From the NCBI GenBank assembly GCA_914767885.1, contig CAJZBQ010000021.1, positions 248,001 through 312,000 of the forward strand: a stretch of 64,000 nucleotides of DNA, given 5' to 3'. The position numbers and the translations under genes are program-made. The stretch's first letter is position 1; each line of letters opens with the position of its first letter. Source of the DNA: Blepharisma stoltei. Taxonomy: Eukaryota > Ciliophora > Heterotrichea > Heterotrichida > Blepharismidae. Positions 10,815-22,034 of the stretch are shown here, one piece after another. The notes beneath the pieces are model-generated. The model saw nothing but the letters and a program-made list of their open reading frames with translations. It was not told the DNA's origin and did not search any database.

Positions 10815-11105
10815 ATGAGCAGTGAAATGTGCGAAAAATTCATCGATGATTGGATGACAGAGATGAACAACGAACTCGATAAAACCTCGAAAGCAAAAGC
10901 TTCTGCTTACAATTTTGATTTTTCCGTTGAAAAAGAAATTGAAATTTCTTCCCCGAGATTTGAGTGGTCAAGTGATCATTCATTTATTGAAGAAAATTCT
11001 TCCAAAGCCCGTAAAAATAATAGCCGAATCTCCAATATCAAGATTGCGGAATTTAATAGCAGTTTTGGGAAACTTGTTTCTAAAATGCAAAATAGCTCAT
11101 TATAA
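10815..11105 (+). CDS. Small hypothetical protein
   Basis: 96-aa acidic, Ser/Asn-rich protein (begins MSSEMCEKFIDDWMTEMNNEL). GC and codon use are above the flanking AT-rich DNA, the start follows an A-rich leader, and the frame ends in TAA. No domain is recognised. A second overlapping frame of 65 codons is judged a shadow. Confidence 0.55.
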   Translation: MSSEMCEKFIDDWMTEMNNELDKTSKAKASAYNFDFSVEKEIEISSPRFEWSSDHSFIEENSSKARKNNSRISNIKIAEFNSSFGKLVSKMQNSSL

Positions 11106-11612
11106 GTTATAGAGCTACTTTTTATAATAATTAATTAACTTTTTTGTAGTTTGAAAATATATCTAATTTCTGGTAAGAATTATGTTTAAAATCCACACCA
11201 TTATATTGCTAGCCTAATAGTAAAGCTAAAACTTAGACGCACTTTACATTTTTAATATTTATTAATGGTGATCATTGTTAAATTTAAAATTTATCTAAGC
11301 CTAAAGATGCTAGGAAACTCAGATTAGCAATAACACAATCCAATTTATTTCTAAAACTTTATAAGTTTAATAAAACTAAGGGGTAAATTGAAAAAATCTC
11401 TGAAAAATAAGGAAATCTGATTTTAATATGATTAAAATAGATTAAAATTTCTATTATTTAGATAAAATCTAAATCATTGGAAAAGGTTAATTAATTTATT
11501 TTTAAAGGATATATTAACTTATTTGGTTTTTTAACAACTCAAAAGCTTTAAATTTCATTAATTACTTATAATCTTTTTCTCTTTTCAGTTAAGCATTGAT
11601 TTGAGTTTTATT
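11106..11612. other. AT-rich intergenic spacer
   Basis: About 500 bp with no gene, repeat or RNA seen, ending at the stop of the minus-strand gene 11613-13055. Confidence 0.45.
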
Positions 11613-13055
11613 TTAAAACTGCTTATATGTATCTTGTGAGTGAACCAGTTTTTCTATATTAACACCGAGAAGTTTTATAGTTCGATCTTGCTCTGGACCC
11701 AGCCCTTTAGTTTTCCTTACTCCCCCCCTCCGTGAGTGAACAAAAAAATTTTGTTCACTCACGGAGGGGGGTTAACTTTTTCTTTTAAAAAAATTTATAT
11801 ATAAATTTTATAAAAAAATTTTTTTTTCGAAATTTAAAAAAATCCTAATTCGCAAAAATTGGAAAGCAAATATTAATTTAATTTATAAAATTTATGTTTT
11901 AAAAAGCAATTCGTTTAAAATTAAACAGAATTAGCTCTAGATTTCATTATAATAATTATCATTTATATATCAATTTTTTTTCCCATAAAAAATTTTTCTA
12001 TTTAAAAAAATTTTTGTTCACTCACGGAGGGTGGGTTTTTGGGCAAAAAATGGCGATTTTTCTAATGGTTTTGTTCACTCACGGAGGGGGGGAGTTAATA
12101 ATGCAAGACTTGCTCTTTGATAACGACTGACGCCTAATGGTTTCCCTAAGGCTAGATTAGGTTATTAAAATCAGGAAGAGGAATCGATGGGTCTTCGGAT
12201 CCCAAAGGACGTTATTGGGGATCTCCATTTTCAACCACAGGAAAGCAGCCAAAACCTACCCGAATAAACATCTCTTGAGCCTGCACTTGATTCTTGACTT
12301 AACCAAGATCTGAAATGTTGCGCCAAGAAGTCAGATTCCTCGTGTCTCCATTTTAATTTATATGATTTCCCTAATGCATCCTCAGACTTTTTTTCTGTCA
12401 AGGGGGCATGATGAATCATTGAAATACTTGAAACCATTTTCAGCATTTGTTCTTTTTTTTCTTCTTCTAAGTCTCTGCTTTGTTCTCTGCCTTGATTGAA
12501 AAATATTTTTGAATACATTTCATCATTTTTGCTTTCTACGCTTTCTTGGAAAATAGAGCTTTTTCCTCCAGAATATGGCCGTTTATGCTGGTGCAATATA
12601 GCATTTTCTTTACTTTTATTATTTTCGCACTCTGACTCCAAAAAAATTCACACTTTTAGCAAGTCAGGTTCCTGCAGGCCATTGACTCTATCAATTAAAG
12701 TTTGCTGTTTATCTTTAATCATATTTGAGCTTTCATAAAATTCAAAAGGACAATTATCTCTTAAATTGGCTGACTTATCAGTATCTTGGCTAAAGAATTC
12801 TTTTTCCAAAAATTTATTAGGAATTACAACAGGTATATTTCATTTTCTTCTTCCACTATATCTTGATGAATTTCTATGAAGAACCTTTGAATGCAAATCA
12901 GATGGTCTAGCAAGAATTGGTCGGCATGAAGGAAGAGGTCGATCTGTTTGAGAAACGTCATCATCAAGTCCATCTTCTGTGTTTCCATCACTTTGTTTTC
13001 TTTTATGCGCAAGCTCTTTGAAAAAGTCGAGAAATGGATTAGGAAATTCCTTCAT
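11613..13055 (-). CDS. Hypothetical protein split by an M2 element and a SINE-C element
   Basis: ATG at 13055 (MKEFPNPFLDFFKELAHKRK). With TGA as Trp the frame runs to KKSEDALGK near 12375, is broken by a SINE-C insert (12150-12374), resumes as PLGVSRYQRASLAL, is broken again by an M2 element (11718-12095), then ends LRKTKGLGPEQ...TYKQF with TAA at 11613-11615. Removing both leaves 840 bp (279 aa), divisible by three and open throughout. The protein is charged and low-complexity, with Ser/Glu-rich and basic stretches; no domain is recognised. Without removal the C-terminal 40 residues are lost. Confidence 0.82.
11718..12095. mobile_element. M2 hairpin-ended inverted-repeat element (TA-bounded IES)
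   Basis: Starts TTACTCCCCCCCTCCGTGAG and ends with the inverse GAGGGGGGGAGTTA. TA at 11718-11719 and 12096-12097. The left end is a near-perfect hairpin around GTGAACAAAAAAATTTTGTTCAC (two arms at about 11721-11771). Subterminal copies of TTCACTCACGGAGG recur near 12011 and 12074. The middle is AT-rich and non-coding. Nearly the same sequence recurs at 41581-41975. Excision leaving one TA restores the gene frame (GCA TTA TTA AGG). Confidence 0.88.
12150..12374 (-). mobile_element. SINE-C retroelement (truncated) inside a coding frame
   Basis: Flanked by TTTCCCTAA at 12141-12149 and 12366-12374. On the minus strand it begins TAAATTAAAATGGAGACACG and shares the GGTAGGTTTTGGCTGCTTTC block with the SINE-C copies inside the M1 elements. 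It ends in a short TAACCTAATCTAG tail. The TA inside the duplication could also serve as excision pointer; both routes give the same coding join (DALGK-PLGV). Confidence 0.78.
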
Positions 13056-13280
13056 CTTAAAACAAGTTGACTATTTTAGTAGCAAAACAGCAAAAAATTA
13101 AATTAATTGATTACCAAGCTGCTAATTAAAAAATAAATTCTGAAAAAACTTCAAGCTCTTTTACTAGTTTTTTATATTATTTGTTCTGAAAATCTATATT
13201 ATTTATTTAAAATCGCACAGATTTACCTTTAAAGATTTATGACTTATATCATTTAAAGATTCCCTTATACCAATTTCCAT

Positions 13281-13940
13281 ATGATTCGAAAAAATGATGT
13301 TAATGGGGACTTATCATACATAATGAAAACAAGGCAAAATTCTCTTCATCCGACTTATATATCGACTAGGAAGTTTGAAATCAAAGCAAGCCATGCAGAA
13401 GTAATAGGAGACCTCGAACAAATAATAGGCTCAGTCCCAAACATTTCTTCAGCGAAAAAGAACAAATCACAACCTTTTTCTCCGGCTGAATTTCCCAAGC
13501 GTCAAAAGCTCAAGCGAGCAGTCAAAAATAATTCCTCAGATCCTATAATTCCTGAAGCCGCTATTGGGATTTTAGGATTTGCGTCCTTTCTGATTGAAGC
13601 TGAAACCCAATCTCAAATTCCCATAGTAGCGAAGCAGCCAAAGAAAACTCAGAAACCTGTTGTAAAACAGCCAAAAAAACAAAATAATACAGCAAAACCT
13701 GAAATAAAAGCACAAGTTTCGTGTATGAAGCCTGAAATCAAAACACAGATTTCCTTTATGTCGAGAAATTTTGGAATGTATATGAATTATCCATCTGTGG
13801 CTGTATTTCCTCAGGCTTTTAAATTTATGCCGCTTACTGCAAGAGAGCTACCGAGAGCTGCAAATCATTTGAAGATTGCGTTTTGAATCAATAAGCATGC
13901 AAAAGCTGAAAAGCAAAAGTCTGCAGCTGCAGAGTGTTAA
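13281..13940 (+). CDS. Hypothetical basic protein
   Basis: 219 aa; the in-frame TGA at about 13884 is read as Trp (HLKIAFWINKHAKAEKQ), giving a stop at 13938-13940. Lys-rich and Gln/Pro-rich middle (KQPKKTQKPVVKQPKKQ), and a short internal repeat (KPEIKAQVSCM followed by KPEIKTQISFM). No known domain. The start is the first ATG after an AT-rich leader; the gene is divergent from 11613-13055. Confidence 0.68.
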
Positions 13941-14422
13941 GAAGAATTTTTAAATATTGTTAATTTTGATTTATAAATAATAACTTTGATTTAAATCTGA
14001 TTTGGACTGATACTTTCTAATTGAATGAAAATGGATTTTTGCTATCCTTTTAGAGCTAGTGCATTTTTTCTGATTAGAAATCAAGTTAAATTAATCAAAA
14101 TATTATTTCATTAAATACTGAATGGAAAAATTGTTTAGATATGTATGTGCTATAAAGCTATTTATGAAAAATCAGAATATCACCTAGGTAGATGATCTTA
14201 TTTTTAAAATAAAAATTATAGTTTATAGATATATCACTAAAATATATAAAGATTTTACTAAAATAATATTGTTTCTTCTATAATTTTTTTTTTATAGTTT
14301 TCTAAGTTTCTGCCCAGATTTCAGTTCATACGATACCTAAAAAAAGCCAATATAGGTTTATTAAATATTCTTATTCAAGGTGCACTACTCATCCATTTTT
14401 TACTTCATAATTATATACTTAT
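13941..14422. other. AT-rich intergenic spacer
   Basis: About 480 bp without a supported feature. Confidence 0.45.
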
Positions 14423-14602
14423 ATGTCAAGAGTTGTACGAGTTCGTTCTCGAGAACACGGGATACTTTACATTCAAAAATCAAGCAATGAATCCACAAAT
14501 TCTTCTGTTCGCTCTAGCAAAATGTCGCTTGACGCGTTTTATCTGTCAATCGAAGCAAGATTAAGATTAAAGAGCTTAAAGTCTTCCAGATTTGATGCCT
14601 CC
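14423..14602 (+). CDS. Possible 5' exon of the disrupted ubiquitin-like gene
   Basis: ATG at 14423 opens about 58 codons (MSRVVRVRSREHGILYIQKS...SLDAFYLSIEARLRLKS) before the sequence turns into GC-rich repeat DNA at about 14600. It may be the N-terminus of the gene continuing at 15072, but I could not find a join that gives a clean frame, so the link is inference. Confidence 0.3.
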
Positions 14603-15000
14603 ACACATGTACGACCACTGGAGGCTGCTTTTAGGAGGAATTCAGTTGCCTGAAACCTGTCTTAATGGCGTCTACTCTCGGAACCTGGGGCTTGCACCGA
14701 TATCCCTGTGTCTCAAACGGGTTAGAAAGACTCCTCTTGCTGCACGTCTTTGCGGGTGCTATGGAGGCAAAGGTCAGCCCGATGCCTCCTGTCGGCTACA
14801 CAGAGGGTCAGCGACATCCAGGAAAAAAGAACTACTGCCGCCGGAGTCACAGGAAAAGACCCATAGTCCTAAAGCATCCGGATAATAACACTTGGACTGG
14901 AATGCCACCAGCTGACTCCCAATGACTACCCATCCCATACGGCGGGCTCTAGAACATTCTAAAGTATAGTATTAAAGGGCTCTACCTTGGTTTAGGCTAT
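14603..15000 (+). mobile_element. GC-rich repeat-like insertion
   Basis: A block far richer in GC than its surroundings, with the AATGGCGTCT start motif seen in the SINE-D copies (here near 14663). Open frames inside it are non-homologous to anything recognised and overlap each other, as in the other SINE-like elements. The boundaries are approximate; I found no clear target duplication. It separates the possible 5' exon from the rest of the gene at 15072-16105. Confidence 0.45.
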
Positions 15001-15071
15001 AAACTATATTGTTGCTCAAAGCGGTTCGACCTCTGTCAGGACATATTCTCACCATATTAATTATTTCTAAG

Positions 15072-16105
15072 CAAGAGGAATCCCGATCTCTACTTTTGCA
15101 TTATATTATAAAGGTGAAAGACTTAAGCGCTCCAAATTCCAAGAAGCTTCTAATGATCGCATACAATTATTGAGCTCAAAAGAAAAATCCTTGAGCTCAA
15201 AACTTCAAATCAAACTTGGTGATGACTGTTTCAATATTATCATAAAGAAACCTAACAATATGACAATATGGAAGCTAATTTTGAAATTAATAAAACTCAA
15301 AGATCTAGACGTTTGAAACACACGCATTATTAGTGCTGTTTACAAATTCAGTAATATAGAGTATCATAGAACTCTGGATACCTTCGATCTAAAAGGCGAA
15401 TTTAATTTTTTTATTAAAGAGGAAAAGTATAAAAGGAAACATATTGAAATTAAGGCTCATAATGAGGCTAATGGGCAGCTGATTATTATAAGATGTAGCC
15501 GTTCATCGAAAATAAGCAAGCTTAAAAGGCTGATTTGCTTTAAAATTTTGACTAACATTACTGATATAAGATTAGTTAAAAATAGTGTTGTCCTCAGAGA
15601 TGATGAAGAAGTCAGCGGCATAGAAGGAGATATTATTAATATAGTAAGAAATAAGCCTGGTGGGGGAGTAAAAAGCCTGTTTTTTAATGATCTTAATGAA
15701 GTCTGCGAAAGGGAATTTAATGATAAAGCTCCAGATTGGAGAGCGGTAAAGCCAGGCTTGTCTTGGATCTGCATATGTGATAATGAGGAGTGTGTGGCAT
15801 ATAAAGATTATGTAATTGTCAATAGTGGCTTTAATGAATTTAATGTGGCAGAAGAAATGTGAAATTTGTGATGTCCTGCATGCAATCATACTGTATGCTC
15901 AAGCAAAGTTTTAAATATAGGATTTTACAAAACAGACTGAAGAATTGAAGGAAGACTTGAGCATGGCGAAAAATTCGATAAAAATGGAAGTGCTGCGAGT
16001 GATAATTATACGACCTTTAAAGATGGGAATACAGTAAATTGGTGCTACTTAAAGATTGAAACATTACTCCTTCGTGATAAGGAAATTTTTTTTAAAAAAA
16101 ATTAA
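15072..16105 (+). pseudogene. Ubiquitin-like repeats plus Cys-rich domain protein; frame broken once
   Basis: With TGA as Trp this stretch encodes ubiquitin-like segments followed by a Cys-rich C-terminal domain. The first segment (ARGIPISTFALYYKGERLKRS) is in one frame; at about 15170-15185 the reading moves to another frame and continues open to TAA at 16103-16105 (LQIKLGDDCFNIII..., then IIIRCSRSSKISKLKRLICF and GDIINIV, both beta-grasp-like). The last 110 residues contain WICICDNEECVAYKDYV and WCPACNHTVC, a probable zinc site. The shift lies in an A-rich run, so it could be a one-base assembly error, a real mutation, or an unrecognised insertion. No start codon is assigned. Confidence 0.55.
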
Positions 16106-16434
16106 CCCCTAAAGAGCGAAATTTCTTGTTCTCTTACAGAGGGGTATTAGAATTAGGATATTTGCCGTTTATTTAAGTCCTAATATATATATTATTAAAA
16201 ATATATGCTTATGCTGAATTTTTATTAGTATTTTCTATAAAGATTAGATAAATATAAAGGTTCTTTTCATGATAAAAGCTCAAAATGATATAAATACTAG
16301 ATATTTAAAAAAACAGTAATAACTTTTTCATCAATAAGTAATGGAAAAATATACATAAATATATAAATGGCTGTGATATTTCACTGATCAGAAAAATGAC
16401 GAAGCCATATTATCTATCTCCTTAATTCCTATAA
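16106..16434. other. Spacer with a decayed M2 terminal hairpin
   Basis: About 330 bp of AT-rich DNA. At 16103-16150 it holds TTAACCCC...GAGCGAA...TTGTTCTC...GAGGGGTATTA, an imperfect inverted repeat that looks like a single end of an M2 element. Otherwise nothing is supported. Confidence 0.4.
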
Positions 16435-17530
16435 ATGTCTGAAGAAGTCATCCACGCAATAACAATTGGCCAAATTTCTGATTTCAATAGTTTGCAGCTT
16501 AAAGAAATTCCTCTGCCACACGTACCGACTGGCTATGTCTTAATTCAAACCGAATTTGCTATCGTCAATGTTGCAGACGAACTAGCTGTCTCTAACATTA
16601 CAAAGCGTCCAGCTCATAGTACTCTTGGACTAGAAGGGTCAGGTGTTGTCGTTAGAAGTGGAGGTGGCCAGCTTGCAGACTCCTTTTTAAATCGAAGAGT
16701 GGCATTCTTATCCCGAGGTCCTCAAGCAACAGGCTCTTTCTCTGATCTTGTCATCACTGATGCTAAATATGTGCTTCCATTGCCTGATCAAATTTCTTTT
16801 GAGCAAGGAGCCAGCTTACTTTAATATACACTTTCATAATAATTATCGGTTAAATAATATATTCTAATATAAATATAATAAAAATTAACACCTTAAATTC
16901 ATCATAACTGTAAATAACCCATTTACTGCTGCATATCTTGTCAAAAAGATAAAAGACGGTAATCATAGAGCTGTGATCCAAAATGCTGCTGCCAGTACAG
17001 TGGCCAGATGTCTGTTCCAATACTGTACATATTTAGGAATTCCAGTTATAAACCTTGTGAAGGACAATGAAGAAGAAAATTTATTGCGTTCGCTAAATGC
17101 TGAATATATTATTAATGTTTCTCAACAAGGCTGGATAGATAGGGCAAAAGAGCTAGCAAGGTCAATTAAAGCAACTATAGCGTTTGACAGCGTTGGAGGA
17201 GATTTCACTGGGGAATTGTTAGAAATTTTAGATGAGCCAGGAATCTTATATGTGTTTGGAGCTTTGTCACTGCAGCCATGCAGAATTAAACCTTCTGCTT
17301 TATTGGGACAGAAGAAAACAGTATTGGGATTGGATATAGAAAAATGGCTAGCTAAAACGACCACTTTGAAGAAGACAAAACTGCTGCAGAAAGTCCAGGG
17401 TTTGATAGGAAATGTGATTAATGTGGATTATACTGATACTGTGGGATTAGATAGAGTGAAAGATGCATTGTGCCAATATAGAGAAAAAAAGACAGCCAAT
17501 AAATTTTTGATTAGAACAAGAAATCATTAA
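16435..17530 (+). CDS. Zinc-free quinone oxidoreductase-like (MDR family) with an 88-bp IES
   Basis: 335 aa after removing 16817-16904. The N-terminal GroES-like half (EIPLPHVPTGYVLIQTEFAIVNVADEL..., GLEGSGVVVRSGGG) joins through EQGASLTVNNPFTAAYLV, the conserved VNPLTA-type motif of the family, to the Rossmann half (AVIQNAAASTVARCLFQYC, FDSVGGDFTGELL). The family reduces enoyl or quinone substrates with NADPH; the mitochondrial MECR branch is possible but no targeting peptide is obvious. The join falls exactly inside the conserved motif, which is strong evidence that the 88 bp are absent from the expressed gene. Confidence 0.9.
16817..16904. other. 88-bp TA-bounded IES
   Basis: AT-rich insertion with TA at 16817-16818 and again at 16905-16906. 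It has no GT..AG ends and is too long for this genome's 15-nt introns. Removal leaving one TA gives AGC TTA ACT GTA AAT AAC, restoring the MDR motif SLTVNN. A different left TA (16822) would create a stop, so the boundaries are fixed by the protein. Confidence 0.88.
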
Positions 17531-17848
17531 TTAATTTTATTTATAGAATTTGAATAAATTGTATATTTTTGCTGGGCTATAACTATCTTCTTAAACTATA
17601 ATGAGTCAAAAGCAGCTCCTTCTATTTTTATTATGCATTTTTTAAACCCTCAGATGTATTACTCTTTATTAATGAGTTTATTTATTATCTATCCCTTAAA
17701 AATACTATATAAAATATCTTTCATCATGCTAATCTGTATGAACTCACGTGAGAAATTATCTTATAAATTTTATTTACGACAACTTAATTCAGATTTTTTC
17801 AATTTATATGCTTTTCTGTTGATTCACTGGAATATATATATTTTAAAT

Positions 17849-18556
17849 ATGGATAATATCATGAGAAGAGACCAAGAAAGCACTGAATTTTTAAGCGATT
17901 CTCTGCATTGCAAACAATTGCAGGATCCAAACAGCCACCCTTATATCCGAAATTTTCAAGATTTAGTATCATTTGAAAATGAGGACACAGCTCAGCCAAA
18001 CTGATCAAGAGTTTATTTTTCTGACACATGTGAAGTGTTCAGAAAGTCAGCAAATGACTCAAATGTATGCATAATTAAAGCTTTTTGCACATTAAATTAT
18101 CCTATAGATGTGATTTATAAGGCAATATGAGACCCAGAAATACGAGTTGCTTGGGATAAGATTTTTCTGGATTACAAAGTAGAAAAAAATGACGAGTTCT
18201 CTGAGTTTTTATATTTTAGGATTAAATCACCTCCAGGAATTACGCAGAGAGATTGAATTCAGAGACGTACTATGATAAAAAATTATCCTGAGCATGGCTC
18301 AATAACTATGCACTCGGAAAGTATAGATCATCCTGATTATCCTGTGCTTGGAAATGTTATTCGTGCTGAAACAAAGTTTTCTGGATATATTCTTAGGCCT
18401 TTAGAAAATGGCAGAACAAAGCTGACTATTATATCACAAAATGATATAAAAGGCGGAATACCGAAAAAACTTGTGAGCTTCTTTGCTGGAAGGACCCCTA
18501 AAAAGTGGTTGAAAACTTTATCTAAATCTTGCAATCGGCTTATGAATACCATTTAA
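17849..18556 (+). CDS. START-domain lipid-binding protein
   Basis: 235 aa from ATG at 17849 (MDNIMRRDQESTEF); an upstream in-frame extension is AT-rich leader. Two TGA codons are read as Trp (QPNWSRVYF and QRDWIQRR). The START fold signature is visible: VIYKAIWDPEIRVAWDKIF, FRIKSPPGITQRDW, HPDYPVLGNVIRAETKFSGYILRPL, TIISQNDIKGGIPKKLVSFFAGRTPKKWLKTL. Such domains bind sterols, phospholipids or ceramide in a hydrophobic tunnel. It is a single-domain form like the StarD2/7/10 group. The ligand cannot be told. Confidence 0.85.
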
Positions 18557-18865
18557 ATAATATTTGAAAAATAATAAATGATTGAATTGAAAATATAAAC
18601 ACTTTATTCAGATACGCTTATATATAAGCTAGCTTCTGATTTTTTCATTTATTTTTTATTTTCATTTATTTATCTACTTTTTAATATTTTAATCTACTCA
18701 CTCTCAATGAAAATTTGTTCGCTTACATAATCAAGCTACTGCTGCTTTAAAAAATATCACTAGAGAAGATATAGAAAAAGGCCGAAAATTAAATCCAAAA
18801 AACCCAGAAAGCCTGCCACTACATCATGTTGTTAGAATTAAGATTTATAACTTTAAGATATTTAT
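18557..18865 (+). other. Spacer with a short coding-like fragment
   Basis: About 310 bp. From about 18700 to 18869 one frame reads NQATAALKNITREDIEKGRKLNPKNPESLPLHHVVRIK before a TAA. The amino-acid mix looks coding but there is no ATG in frame, and its stop overlaps the PP6 stop tail-to-tail. It could be a gene relic or the 3' exon of something not recognised. Confidence 0.3.
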
Positions 18866-19774
18866 CTAAAGGAAATAAGGCACTACAGATCTAGGGGGGA
18901 TACTTTTAGCGCTTTCTGGAACTTCTTTAAACATTTTGAATTCTCGGTTGAGGTTTTCGTCTACCACCAATATTGACGCATCATTTGCACATCTATAGAA
19001 ATAATTCGGTGCACTCCAAACAGTCACCAAATTCTGCTTTGGGAACCAAAACTTGTACCCTTCCTGCACAAGCTGATGTGCCCTGCATATCAAGTTCAGT
19101 CCATTTATATGGTTGAACTCTTCAGTCACTTTTGAGCCAAAAATCCACCCAGCACCTCTCGGACTCATAGACCAAGTTTCAATATCCTCTGGGTCGCTCC
19201 ACATTAAATCACAAAAGGCGCCTTCTTGAGGGATCTCTACTTTACGGTCAATGACCCTCATTTGGTCAATTGTCTTGATTTCAGGTGAAAGCCCACCATG
19301 GACACATAGGATTTTTGAGTCTACAACAGCTGCAATATTCAAGTAATCGAAGACTTCTGTGCAGTATTTCCATGCGTTGGCATTGCCATATTTTCTAACA
19401 CATTCGTCGTAGAAGCCGTAGACTTGGGTGATTTGACGACTTTCATGATTTCCTCTGAGAAGGGTGATATTTTGGGGATATCTCACTTTGAGCGCAATTA
19501 AGAGCTCAAAGGTCTCGACTGAGTTGTAGCCACGGTCGACGTAGTCACCCATAAAGATATAGTTGTTGTCGGGAATTTGTCCTCCTGTGCGGAAGAGCTC
19601 GAGTAAGTCGTAAAATTGGCCATGAATGTCGCCACAGATTATGACTGGGGCGGAGACTGGCTGGACGTTGTTTTCTTCCATAAGGAGGGCTTTTACTCTT
19701 TCACAGAGGTTGAAAAGGTCACTTTCAGGCAGACATTTGCCTTCACGAACTGTTTGTAGCCAAGAATCCTCCAT
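18866..19774 (-). CDS. PPP6C: Protein phosphatase 6 catalytic subunit
   Basis: 302 aa. All PPP metal and active-site motifs are intact: GDIHGQ, GDYVDRG, LRGNHES, the HGGLSP and SDPED region, and a CRAHQLV histidine. The sequence follows PP6 (Sit4 type) rather than PP2A or PP4: [33 protein letters not shown] and the C-terminus [11 protein letters not shown], with the methylatable Leu at the end. Family length is about 305 aa. Uninterrupted. Confidence 0.9.
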   Translation of the reverse strand: MEDSWLQTVREGKCLPESDLFNLCERVKALLMEENNVQPVSAPVIICGDIHGQFYDLLELFRTGGQIPDNNYIFMGDYVDRGYNSVETFELLIALKVRYPQNITLLRGNHESRQITQVYGFYDECVRKYGNANAWKYCTEVFDYLNIAAVVDSKILCVHGGLSPEIKTIDQMRVIDRKVEIPQEGAFCDLMWSDPEDIETWSMSPRGAGWIFGSKVTEEFNHINGLNLICRAHQLVQEGYKFWFPKQNLVTVWSAPNYFYRCANDASILVVDENLNREFKMFKEVPESAKSIPPRSVVPYFL

Positions 19775-20093
19775 TTACTATGATATGCTAGTTAAACAGC
19801 GAATAAGACGTTTGAAGGAAGTTTAGGGGCTAATTAACTATTATTGGGATGGTATTTTGAATAATTTTAAATAATTTTTAAAATATTCGAATTGCTAAGT
19901 CGAAAAAAATAGCAAATAAACATTTTCTACATAAACTATGGAATATAGCTTATTTTTCAGATTTTTCATAATATAGACTTATAAAAATAATAAGGAAAAC
20001 CATCACTATAAGGCTTTTTATCCATAATTATCTGTCTCCAATTTATTTTTAAAAAATCATATATCTAAGCTTTCAATTTACTCATAAAAATAT
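19775..20093. other. AT-rich intergenic spacer
   Basis: 319 bp without a supported feature. Confidence 0.45.
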
Positions 20094-22034
20094 TTATTCT
20101 TTCTTATCCTTATTAGCATCATCTTCATTGTTTTGCTGTGTGTTTTGTTCTTGCTGTTGTTCTTGCTGTTGTCCTTGGTTCTGTTGTCCTTGATAAATGC
20201 TCTTTCCTATTTCTAATGACAAGTTCTTAATTTTATCAATTCCAGCTCTCATCCCATCGACATCATCTGCGTTCATTTTTTCTTTCAACTCACTGATAGC
20301 TTGTGCAATATCATTGCTCACGTTTTCTGGTACTTTATCCTTATGCTCATGGATGGTCTTTTCAATATTATAAATGGTATTATCAGCTTCATTCTTAGTA
20401 TCAATTGCATTTCTTCTCTTTTCATCTTCAGCTCTCAATCTTTCAGCATCTTTAACCATCTTTTCAATATCAGCCTTGCTTAGACCTCCAGAAGACTGGA
20501 CAGTGATGCTCTGGTCCTTTCCAGTAGCTTTATCTTTAGCATTAACGTGGACAAGCCCATTTGCGTCAATATCAAAAGTGACTTCAATTTGTGGCATTCC
20601 TCTAGGTGCTGGTGGAATTCCAGTCAAATCGAAGTTTCCTAGCAGCTTGTTGTCGTTAGCCATTTCTCTTTCACCTTGAAGGACTTTAATTGTGACTGTA
20701 GTTTGGCTGTCTGCAGCTGTTGAAAAGACTTGTGACTTTCTTGTAGGGATTGTGGTGTTTCTGTTGATAATTCTTGTGAAAACACCTCCAAGAGTTTCAA
20801 TACCAAGGGATAGAGGAGTGACATCAAGAAGGACAATGCCTCCCATTTCTCCTTGGAGAACTCCTGCTTGGATTGCAGCACCCATAGCGACTGCTTCGTC
20901 AGGGTTGACACTTTTGTTGCCTGGCTTTCCATAGTACTCTTTTACGAATTCTTGGACTCTTGGCATTCTAGTCATACCTCCGACCAACAAGATTTCTTGG
21001 AGCTGAGACTTGTTGAGCCCAGCATCTTTTAAGCAGACCTCACATGGCTTTTTGGTTCTATCAATTAAGCTTGCAGTGAGTTGTTCATACTTAGCCCTTG
21101 TAAGCTTCATATTCAAATGTTTTGGCCCAGTTTTATCAGCAGTAATATAAGGCTGATTAATCTCAGTTTGTGTGCTTGAGGACAGCTCGATTTTTGCTTT
21201 TTCTGCAGCTTCTCTGACTCTTTGTAGTGCAGTCCTGTCAAATTTCAAGTCAATTTTAGTTTCTTTCTTAAATTCTTCTAAAATATAGTTTTGTAAAACA
21301 TTATCGAAATCTTCACCACCAAGAGCGGTATCACCATTGGTAGCTTTGACTTCGAAAACTCCTTGTGAGATTTCAAGAATTGAAATATCAAAAGTGCCTC
21401 CTCCTAAGTCGAAGACTGCAAGAACTTTGCCATCGTTTTTGTCAAGACCATATGACAAAGCAGCGGCGGTCGGCTCATTGATGATTCTTTCTACTTCAAG
21501 GCCTGAAATTTGGCCAGCATCTTTGGTTGCTTGTCTTTGGGAGTCGTTAAAGTAAGCTGGGACTGTGATCACAGCTTTTTTAACTTGGCCACCAAGATAG
21601 GATTCAGCAGTCTCTTTCATTTTCATAAGAACAAAGGCACCAATTTGGCTTGGGCTGTATTTTTTGCCGTGGGCTTCAACCCAAGCGTCGCCGTTAGGAG
21701 CTTTTATGAGCTTATAGCCGAGAGATTTTAGATCTCTTTGGATGGTAGGATCATCAAAGCGACGGCCGATAAGTCTTTTTGTAGCGTAAAAAGTATTTTC
21801 AGGGTTTGTGACAGCTTGACGCTTGGCTGCAATACCAACAAGTCTTTCTCCTTCTGCGGAAAAGCTGACAACTGATGGGGTTGTCCTCATACCTTCAGAG
21901 TTTTCAAGGACTTTAGGCTGGCCACCTTCTAGAACTGCGACGCAGGAGTTGGTAGTTCCTAGATCGATACCAATAGCTTTGGAAAATTGGCGAGCGAGGA
22001 TGTTCTTGTTGAAAGAGCTGGAGAGTCTTAACAT
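20094..22034 (-). CDS. HSPA9: Mitochondrial Hsp70 (DnaK/mortalin type)
   Basis: 646 aa. A basic, Ser-rich presequence ([19 protein letters not shown]) precedes the ATPase domain [18 protein letters not shown]. The phosphate-binding motifs ([34 protein letters not shown]), the substrate-binding domain ([16 protein letters not shown]) and a helical lid follow. It ends with Gln-rich repeats ([16 protein letters not shown]) and an acidic tail, typical of mitochondrial Hsp70. The enzyme drives protein import and folding in the matrix. No insertion. Confidence 0.95.
   Translation of the reverse strand: MLRLSSSFNKNILARQFSKAIGIDLGTTNSCVAVLEGGQPKVLENSEGMRTTPSVVSFSAEGERLVGIAAKRQAVTNPENTFYATKRLIGRRFDDPTIQRDLKSLGYKLIKAPNGDAWVEAHGKKYSPSQIGAFVLMKMKETAESYLGGQVKKAVITVPAYFNDSQRQATKDAGQISGLEVERIINEPTAAALSYGLDKNDGKVLAVFDLGGGTFDISILEISQGVFEVKATNGDTALGGEDFDNVLQNYILEEFKKETKIDLKFDRTALQRVREAAEKAKIELSSSTQTEINQPYITADKTGPKHLNMKLTRAKYEQLTASLIDRTKKPCEVCLKDAGLNKSQLQEILLVGGMTRMPRVQEFVKEYYGKPGNKSVNPDEAVAMGAAIQAGVLQGEMGGIVLLDVTPLSLGIETLGGVFTRIINRNTTIPTRKSQVFSTAADSQTTVTIKVLQGEREMANDNKLLGNFDLTGIPPAPRGMPQIEVTFDIDANGLVHVNAKDKATGKDQSITVQSSGGLSKADIEKMVKDAERLRAEDEKRRNAIDTKNEADNTIYNIEKTIHEHKDKVPENVSNDIAQAISELKEKMNADDVDGMRAGIDKIKNLSLEIGKSIYQGQQNQGQQQEQQQEQNTQQNNEDDANKDKKE

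Noticed and set aside
14800-15060. tRNA-like B-box GGTTCGACCTC at about 15022
   Set aside because: No A-box at a suitable distance and no foldable tRNA around it.
16817-16910. Interpreting the 88-bp gap as an ordinary intron
   Set aside because: No GT..AG borders that restore the frame, and all clear introns here are 15-16 nt; a TA-to-TA excision fits exactly.
18337-18552. 71-codon minus-strand frame over the START gene
   Set aside because: Antisense shadow without homology.
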